DNA from: Hydrogenophilus sp.
GTDB taxonomy: Bacteria > Pseudomonadota > Gammaproteobacteria > Burkholderiales > Thiobacillaceae
DNA: 64,000 nucleotides
Direction of reading: 5' to 3'
Assembly: GCA_020725265.1 (NCBI GenBank)
Contig: DYFK01000009.1
Span: forward strand, 84,711 to 148,710
The notes beneath the pieces are model-generated. The model was not told where the DNA came from. It did not search any database and worked only from the letters and a program-made list of their open reading frames with translations. Position 1 is the first letter of the stretch, and every line of letters begins with the position of its first letter. A program made the position numbers and the translations under genes. Shown piece by piece: positions 59,371 through 64,000 of this stretch.

Positions 59371-59766
59371 ATGAGTGAAAAGCCCGCCACCCGCAAAGGG
59401 TGCCCCCCGATCTACGTCTATTGCCTGCCCGAGGAGAAGGCGCAGATCGAAGCGATGGCGAAGGCAAGCGGGCACAGCGCATCGAGCTACCTGCGCCTGG
59501 TCGGGCAGGGCTATGTCATGCGCAGCATTCTCGACTATGAGCGCGTCGAGGAACTGGCCAAGATCAACGGCGACCTTGGCCGGCTGGGCGGCCTGCTGAA
59601 ACTCTGGCTGACCGACGACGCGAAGCTGACCGCATTTGGCATGGCACAGATGAGCAAGACCATCGTCGGCGTGCTGGACGAAATCCGCGCCAACCAAACC
59701 GCGATCCGCGAAATCATGGCGCAGGTCGTCATGCCTTTAGCCGCTAAAAAAACGGGGCGGCCATGA
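59371..59766 (+). CDS. traJ: Relaxosome protein TraJ (RP4-type)
   Basis: A 131-residue protein. TRKGCPPIYVYCLPEE near the start, the helical LRLVGQGYVMRS, and INGDLGRLGGLLKLWLTDD in the middle are the RP4 TraJ signature. TraJ binds the inverted repeat beside nic and recruits the relaxase TraI. Its gene starts about 130 bases after nic and overlaps the traI start by four bases. The same group is also called MobC-like in other elements. Confidence 0.93.
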   Translation: MSEKPATRKGCPPIYVYCLPEEKAQIEAMAKASGHSASSYLRLVGQGYVMRSILDYERVEELAKINGDLGRLGGLLKLWLTDDAKLTAFGMAQMSKTIVGVLDEIRANQTAIREIMAQVVMPLAAKKTGRP

Positions 59767-61349
59767 TCGTCAAGCACGTCGCGATGAAGGCGGTTCGCAA
59801 GAGCAATTTCGGCGAGCTGGCGCGTTACTTGTCCGATCCGCAAGAGCGAAATGAGCGTATCGGCGACATTCGCATCGCGAATTGCCATGCCGACGAGTTG
59901 GCCGACGCCGTCCTTGAAGTCATGGCGACGCAGGCACGGAACACCCGCGCCGAGGGGGACAAGACCTATCACCTCATCATCTCCTTCCACGCCGGCGAAC
60001 AGCCGCCGGACACCGTCTTGGCCGAGATCGAGCGGCGCATTTGCGTCGGGCTGGGGTTTGGCGAGCATCAGCGGATCAGCGCCGTCCACCACGACACCGA
60101 CAACCTTCATGTCCACGTCGCCATCAGCAAAATTCACCCGACGCGCCTCACGATGCATGAGCCGTTCCGCGCCTACCGCACGCTGGTTGGGTTGTGCACC
60201 GCGTTGGAAGCCGAATACGGGCTTGAGCCAGACAACCACCAGGCCAGGAAGCGCGGAGCCGAAAACCGCGCCGCCGACATGGAACACGCGGCCGGTGTCG
60301 AAAGCCTTTTGGGCTGGGTGAAGCGCGAATGCCTGCCGCAAATCCAGGGCGCGGCATCCTGGATGGCCTTGCACCAGGTCATGCACGACAACGGCCTGAT
60401 GCTTCGAGAACGCGGCAACGGCCTGGTCATCGAGGCTGGCGACGGAACGATGGTCAAGGCCAGTTCCGTATCACGCGACTTGTCCAAATCGAAACTGGAG
60501 GCGCGTCTTGGCATGTTCCGGCTTGCTGTGGGGCATGCCGACCAAGTAGAACCAACACGGCGCTACGAGGCACGGCCGGTGCGCGCTCGCATCGACACAA
60601 GCGCGCTTTACGCACGATATAAGACCGAACAGCAAGCCATCGCCGATTCTCGCTCGTTCGAGTTACTGACCGTGCGCGAACGCAAGGCCCGCGAAATCGA
60701 CGCAGCCAAGCGGGCGGGCAAATTGAAACGGGCGGCCATCAAGCTGATGGGCGGGCCGGGCGTCAGCAAGAAGCTGCTTTATGCGCTCGCCAGCAAGGCG
60801 CTGCACCACCGCATCCAGGAGATCCACGCGCAGCGTCGCAAGGATAGTCAGGCGATCCGCCAACGAAGCCAGCGGCACACGTGGAACGACTGGCTGCAAC
60901 ACCAGGCGAAAGCGGGCGACCAGCAGGCGTTGGCGGCTTTGCGCGCACGCGAGGCCGCCCAGGGACTCAAGGGGAACACCGTCGCCGGTCAGTATCGCCG
61001 GAGCAATGCGCCCTTGGCGACGCCGGAGCACATCACCAAGCAAGGCACGCTGATCTACCGCGTCGGCAATACCGCCATTCGCGATGACGGCGACAAGCTG
61101 AATGTGTCGCGGAGTGCGTCGCAGGACGGATTGATCGCCGTTCTGAGCATGGCCGCGTTGCGCTATGGCCAGACGCTCACCGTCAACGGCACGGCCGAAT
61201 TCAAGGAGCAGGTTGCGCAAGCGGCTGCCGCCGCGAATCTCACAGTGCGTTTCGCCGACCCGGAAACCGAAAAGCGGCGGCTCGTCCATCTGGCCGCCAA
61301 CCGTGCCGACCGGCTGTCGGCGAACCGCCCTCGGGGCATCCACCGATAG
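59763..61349 (+). CDS. traI: MOBP-type relaxase TraI with a C-terminal LPD7-like domain
   Basis: A 528-residue relaxase. The N-terminal ~200 residues match RP4 TraI, with catalytic Tyr22 (ELARYLSD), Ser74 (LIISFHAGE) and the metal-binding His116/His118 (DTDNLHVHVA) at the same positions as in RP4. Middle region: AGVESLLGWVKRECLPQIQ. The C-terminal ~95 residues (GTLIYRVGNTAIRDDGDKLNVS, in parts) resemble the LPD7 domain of other relaxases. RP4 TraI is longer (about 730 residues). It nicks at nic and carries the strand to the recipient. Confidence 0.95.
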   Translation: MIVKHVAMKAVRKSNFGELARYLSDPQERNERIGDIRIANCHADELADAVLEVMATQARNTRAEGDKTYHLIISFHAGEQPPDTVLAEIERRICVGLGFGEHQRISAVHHDTDNLHVHVAISKIHPTRLTMHEPFRAYRTLVGLCTALEAEYGLEPDNHQARKRGAENRAADMEHAAGVESLLGWVKRECLPQIQGAASWMALHQVMHDNGLMLRERGNGLVIEAGDGTMVKASSVSRDLSKSKLEARLGMFRLAVGHADQVEPTRRYEARPVRARIDTSALYARYKTEQQAIADSRSFELLTVRERKAREIDAAKRAGKLKRAAIKLMGGPGVSKKLLYALASKALHHRIQEIHAQRRKDSQAIRQRSQRHTWNDWLQHQAKAGDQQALAALRAREAAQGLKGNTVAGQYRRSNAPLATPEHITKQGTLIYRVGNTAIRDDGDKLNVSRSASQDGLIAVLSMAALRYGQTLTVNGTAEFKEQVAQAAAAANLTVRFADPETEKRRLVHLAANRADRLSANRPRGIHR

Positions 61350-61366
61350 ACCGAAAGGAAAAACCA

Positions 61367-62149
61367 GTGAAGCAGAAAATTTTAGCCGCTAAAAAAACCG
61401 TCGCTGTCGCCTTGATGGCCGGCACGCTGTCGATGCCTGTACATGCGGGCATCCCCGTCATCGACGGCACGAACCTGGCGCAAAACATCATGACCGCCGT
61501 TGAGTCGGTAGCGCAGACGCTCAAGCAGATTGAGCAATACCGGACGCAGTTGCAGCAGTACGAAAACATGCTGCAAAACACCGCTGCGCCGGCGGCCTAC
61601 ATTTGGGATCAAGCGCAATCGACCATTAACGGGCTGATGAACGCGACCAACACGCTGAACTATTACAAGCAGCAGCTCGGCAGTATCGACGGCTACTTGG
61701 ACAAGTTCCAGGACGTGAATTACTACAAGTCCTCGCCGTGCTTCACCAACGCCGGTTGTTCGGCCGCCGAGTGGAACGCCATGAAGCAAGTGCAGCAGCT
61801 CGCCAGCCAGTCGCAGAAGAAGGCGAACGATGCGCTTTTCCGGGGTCTGGAAAAGCAGCAAGACAACCTTCAAAGCGATGCATCGACGTTGCAGCGCCTG
61901 CAATCTGCCGCCCAAGGGGCGACGGGTCAGATGCAGGCCATAGGCTACGCCAACCAGCTCGCCAGTCAGCAGGCGAACCAGCTCTTGCAGATTCGCGGCC
62001 TGCTGATCGCCCAGCAAAACGCGGTGGCTACCAAGATGCAGGCAGACGCCGACAAGGAAGCGCAGCAGTCGGCTGCCCACGCCACATCGACCGAAAGCCG
62101 GATCGGCAAAACCATCAGCCCGAAGAACTGGCTCGAACTGACCCGCTAA
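61367..62149 (+). CDS. trbJ: Conjugative transfer protein TrbJ (VirB5-like)
   Basis: A 260-residue exported protein starting at GTG 61367 with AAAGGAAA upstream. A signal peptide ends near VHA-GIP (residue 27). The long helical region (QTLKQIEQYRTQLQQYENMLQ, in parts) and the Cys pair in SSPCFTNAGC are TrbJ-like. TrbJ is a periplasmic, VirB5-like part of the mating-pair apparatus. The last 20 residues share a motif (STESRI...PKNWLELT) with the next gene product TrbK. Confidence 0.9.
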   Translation: MKQKILAAKKTVAVALMAGTLSMPVHAGIPVIDGTNLAQNIMTAVESVAQTLKQIEQYRTQLQQYENMLQNTAAPAAYIWDQAQSTINGLMNATNTLNYYKQQLGSIDGYLDKFQDVNYYKSSPCFTNAGCSAAEWNAMKQVQQLASQSQKKANDALFRGLEKQQDNLQSDASTLQRLQSAAQGATGQMQAIGYANQLASQQANQLLQIRGLLIAQQNAVATKMQADADKEAQQSAAHATSTESRIGKTISPKNWLELTR

Positions 62150-62165
62150 CCAGGAGAAGCACGCC

Positions 62166-62372
62166 ATGTACGTCAAGCACATCACGCCTTTTGCTGCCGC
62201 CGTGGTCGCGGTGCTACTGGCTTCCGGGTGCGATCAGCGCGAGCCGGACTGCGGAAACCCGCGCAACCAGGAAGAGCGGCAGCAATGCGCGCACAAGGCA
62301 TCGACCGAGAGCCGTATCGCGCCAACCGAGCAGCCGAAGAACTGGCTCGAACTGACCGACCCAACGAGGTGA
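62166..62372 (+). CDS. trbK: Entry-exclusion lipoprotein TrbK
   Basis: A 68-residue lipoprotein with the lipobox LASGC and lipidated Cys22; another Cys pair follows at DCGN and QQCAH. RP4 TrbK, of similar size and place between trbJ and trbL, blocks entry of the same plasmid type. Its C-terminal tail STESRI...PKNWLELT duplicates the TrbJ tail in both protein and DNA. It starts 16 bases after trbJ and ends four bases before trbL. Confidence 0.85.
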   Translation: MYVKHITPFAAAVVAVLLASGCDQREPDCGNPRNQEERQQCAHKASTESRIAPTEQPKNWLELTDPTR

Positions 62373-62376
62373 CGCC

Positions 62377-63921
62377 ATGAAGGAAATCAAAACAGCGGTA
62401 CTCATCGGCGCGGCCCTGATGTTGTACTCGGCCAGCGCTGCTGCCCAGCTCACCAATCAGGGCATGCTTGACCAGGTAGTAACAGAGTTCGCTACTCGCG
62501 CATCGAGTTGGCAAACCGTGGTGCTGAACGCGGCCATGTGGCTGTTCTGGACGCTGGGCACTATCAGCCTGGTGTGGACGGGCGGCATGCTCATTCTGCG
62601 CAAGGCCGACATAGGCGAGTTTTTCGCGGAGTTCTTCCGCTTCATCATGTTCTTCGGCTTCTTCCTCTGGCTGCTCAGGAACGGGCCGGCCTTCGCCTCC
62701 TCGATCATCCGGTCCTTGCAGCAACTCGGCGAACAAGCCTCTGGTGTTTCGTCAGTCACGCCCTCGGGCATTGTCGATATCGGCTTCATGATTTGGAAGC
62801 AGGCCATTACCAGCTTGTCGCTGTGGAGCCCCATCGATAGTTTCGTCGGCACGGCCTTGAGCGCCGGAATCATGCTTCTGCTGGCGGCCGTCGCGGTGAA
62901 TATGCTGCTGATCCTGGTGTCGGCTTGGATCTTGATGTACGCCGGAATCTTCTTTCTCGGCTTCGGTGGATCGCGTTGGACTTCCGACATGGCGATCAAC
63001 TATTACAAGACCGTCCTCGGGGTGGCCGTGCAGCTCTTCGCTATGGTGCTCCTGGTCGGCATCGGCAACGATTTGCTTTCGACCTTCTACGCAAAAATGA
63101 ACAAGGGCGCGCTCAACTTTGAAGAGCTGGGCGTGATGCTGGTTTTCTGCTTCGCCCTGCTGATGCTGGTCAGCAAGGTTCCGGGGCTGCTGTCCGGCGT
63201 CATCACCGGCGCTGGCATCGGTCATGCCGGCATCGGCAACTTCGGCGCTGGTGCTGTCGCCGGCGCGGCGATGGGCGCAGTCGGCATGGCGGCAACGGCG
63301 GCGAGCATGGCTGGCGCGGCCGTGATGGGCGGCGCGCAGAGCATCGCCGGTGGCGCTTCGGCGATCAAGGCGGCTTTCGAAAAGGCGCAAGCCGGGATGG
63401 ATAGCGGCAGCGGGCAGATGCCCAGCTTCGGCGGATCAAGCAGCGGCGGCGGTGACGGCAGCGCTGGCAGTACGCCATTCGCGCAAGCGGCCGGATTCTC
63501 GGGCAGTTCCGCGATGGGCGGCGAATCCTCTGGTTTTGGCAGTGCTGGCAGCGACACGAAGGGCGAGAAATCGGAAGGCGGGGACGCCAAGGGCAAGAAT
63601 GCCGGCGGCACCGGCCAAGCCAAGGCCAACGACGCCAAGCGTGGCCAGGGCGGCGGCAACAGTTTGGGGCGTGCTGCCGCGTTGACCGTGGGCACCGCGG
63701 CCAATCTGGCAGCCGGAGTCGGCAACCTGATGAAAGGCAAGGCAGCGCAACTGGCGGCCGACTTCCAGGAGGGCGTCGGCAAGAGCGTTCCTGGCCAGGT
63801 GGCTTCCGCAATCCGGGCAAGCGCAACAAAGGACGCACCGGCATTCGACGGCAACAGCCTCGCATCCGCCGGCGTTGACGATGAGGTCGCCGCCTTCGTG
63901 AACAAAACCCAAGGAGCCTGA
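62377..63921 (+). CDS. trbL: Conjugative transfer protein TrbL (VirB6-like)
   Basis: A 514-residue inner-membrane protein. A signal-like start (AVLIGAALMLYSASAAAQ) is followed by about five or six membrane helices up to residue 275, for example FFRFIMFFGFFLWLL and LLLAAVAVNMLLILVSAWILM. The second half is a long glycine-, alanine- and serine-rich region with little structure, as in TrbL proteins. It forms part of the inner-membrane channel of the mating apparatus. Confidence 0.92.
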   Translation: MKEIKTAVLIGAALMLYSASAAAQLTNQGMLDQVVTEFATRASSWQTVVLNAAMWLFWTLGTISLVWTGGMLILRKADIGEFFAEFFRFIMFFGFFLWLLRNGPAFASSIIRSLQQLGEQASGVSSVTPSGIVDIGFMIWKQAITSLSLWSPIDSFVGTALSAGIMLLLAAVAVNMLLILVSAWILMYAGIFFLGFGGSRWTSDMAINYYKTVLGVAVQLFAMVLLVGIGNDLLSTFYAKMNKGALNFEELGVMLVFCFALLMLVSKVPGLLSGVITGAGIGHAGIGNFGAGAVAGAAMGAVGMAATAASMAGAAVMGGAQSIAGGASAIKAAFEKAQAGMDSGSGQMPSFGGSSSGGGDGSAGSTPFAQAAGFSGSSAMGGESSGFGSAGSDTKGEKSEGGDAKGKNAGGTGQAKANDAKRGQGGGNSLGRAAALTVGTAANLAAGVGNLMKGKAAQLAADFQEGVGKSVPGQVASAIRASATKDAPAFDGNSLASAGVDDEVAAFVNKTQGA

Positions 63922-63923
63922 CC

Positions 63924-63956
63924 ATGAGCGCAATAACGATCCGCGAGGGGTTGTAA
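63924..63956 (+). pseudogene. Start of a gene cut off after ten codons
   Basis: An ATG at 63924 is preceded by AAGGAG (63911-63916), a good ribosome site, and is three bases after trbL, in the expected place for the next transfer gene. The frame reads MSAITIREGL and stops at 63954-63956. The stop falls inside a GGGG-starting sequence (63947 on) that may be a transposon end. I cannot tell which gene was interrupted. Confidence 0.5.
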
Positions 63957-64000
63957 GCCGGAACCCCAGATTTTTCCGTCACCCCAGTTCCAGCCCGGCC
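63947..64000. other. Possible terminal inverted repeat of a Tn3-like transposon, or a hairpin
   Basis: The sequence from 63947 begins GGGGTTGTAAGCCGG and has an AACCCC complement at 63962-63967, then AGATTTTTCC. Tn3-family ends are 38-base repeats that start with GGGG. Alternatively, GGGGTT/AACCCC plus AGATTTTT is a weak terminator. The window ends before a transposase could be seen. No gene is visible in the last 44 bases. Confidence 0.35.

Larger units (their letters stand above)
54998..64000 (+). mobile_element. Integrated conjugative or mobilisable element with an IncP-type transfer region (right end outside the window)
   Basis: From the broken tRNA onward the gene content is accessory: tyrosine integrase, unknown cargo, a small DNA-binding protein, a winged-helix replication-like protein, traK, oriT, traJ, traI, trbJ, trbK and trbL. 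The integrase lies 70 bases after an intact tRNA-Ile(CAT). The left boundary is at the tRNA, either at the broken half or at the intact gene. No second att site, coupling protein, or trbB-E/F/G/I gene is in view, so whether it is self-transmissible cannot be judged. Confidence 0.85.

Overview
The window looks like the chromosome of a GC-rich, sulfur-oxidising betaproteobacterium. The closest picture is a Thiobacillus-like member of the Nitrosomonadales; this is inferred, since no search was run. Three things point there. First, sat-aprB-aprA encodes the dissimilatory APS pathway normally run in the oxidative direction, with a YeeE/YedE sulfur transporter elsewhere in the window. Second, the order ilvB-ilvH-ilvC-psd-pssA-leuA and the tsaD / rpsU-yqeY-dnaG-rpoD block are typical of Betaproteobacteria. 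Third, a paired intergenic repeat resembles one common in that class.

Layout: 1-5.9 kb holds chemotaxis and signalling genes (end of cheV, cheY, cheZ, cheA, an EAL-HDOD protein, sixA, a lipoprotein). 6-10.1 kb is sat-aprBA with its own promoter and terminator. 10.2-13.6 kb carries a cysteine-cluster protein, a SAM hydroxide adenosyltransferase and an HD-GYP protein fused to a CZB zinc-sensing domain. 13.7-17.4 kb is a minus-strand set of two unknown genes, a DUF4254 gene and a four-part glycosyltransferase fusion, beside secA (17.4-20.2 kb). 20.2-25 kb holds a DciA-like gene, aroK, VanZ-like, WrbA-like and HugZ-like genes and a mono-haem membrane cytochrome. 25-31.5 kb is branched-chain amino acid and phosphatidylethanolamine synthesis. 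31.5-33.6 kb has two tRNA-Lys genes, a thioredoxin-like protein and YeeE. 33.7-40.4 kb is ybgC-tolQRAB-pal-cpoB-queE-queC. 40.5-44.3 kb is yebC-ruvC-(UbiA prenyltransferase)-ruvA-ruvB. 44.4-54.9 kb has cytochrome b561, a HerA-like ATPase, a methyltransferase, folB, plsY, a repeat pair, an unknown membrane protein, tsaD and the macromolecular synthesis operon.

From about 54.95 kb to the end lies an integrated conjugative or mobilisable element next to tRNA-Ile(CAT). A severed 5' half of a second tRNA-Ile(CAT) lies just upstream of the intact tRNA. Next come a tyrosine integrase, an unknown minus-strand cargo gene, small DNA-binding and replication-like genes, and an IncP (RP4)-type transfer region: traK, oriT with a recognisable nic site, traJ, traI, trbJ, trbK and trbL. 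The ORF after trbL stops after ten codons, at what may be a transposon end.

The most unusual items are: a 43-base near-perfect palindrome inside a coding frame; the DUF5672/SEC-C/TPR/GT9 fusion beside secA; the HD-GYP-CZB fusion; the split tRNA at the element boundary; an RP4-like oriT with traK facing it; and a tail shared by TrbJ and TrbK. I found no CRISPR array and no rRNA. Apart from the 309-base oriT interval, no gene-free stretch exceeds about 300 bases.
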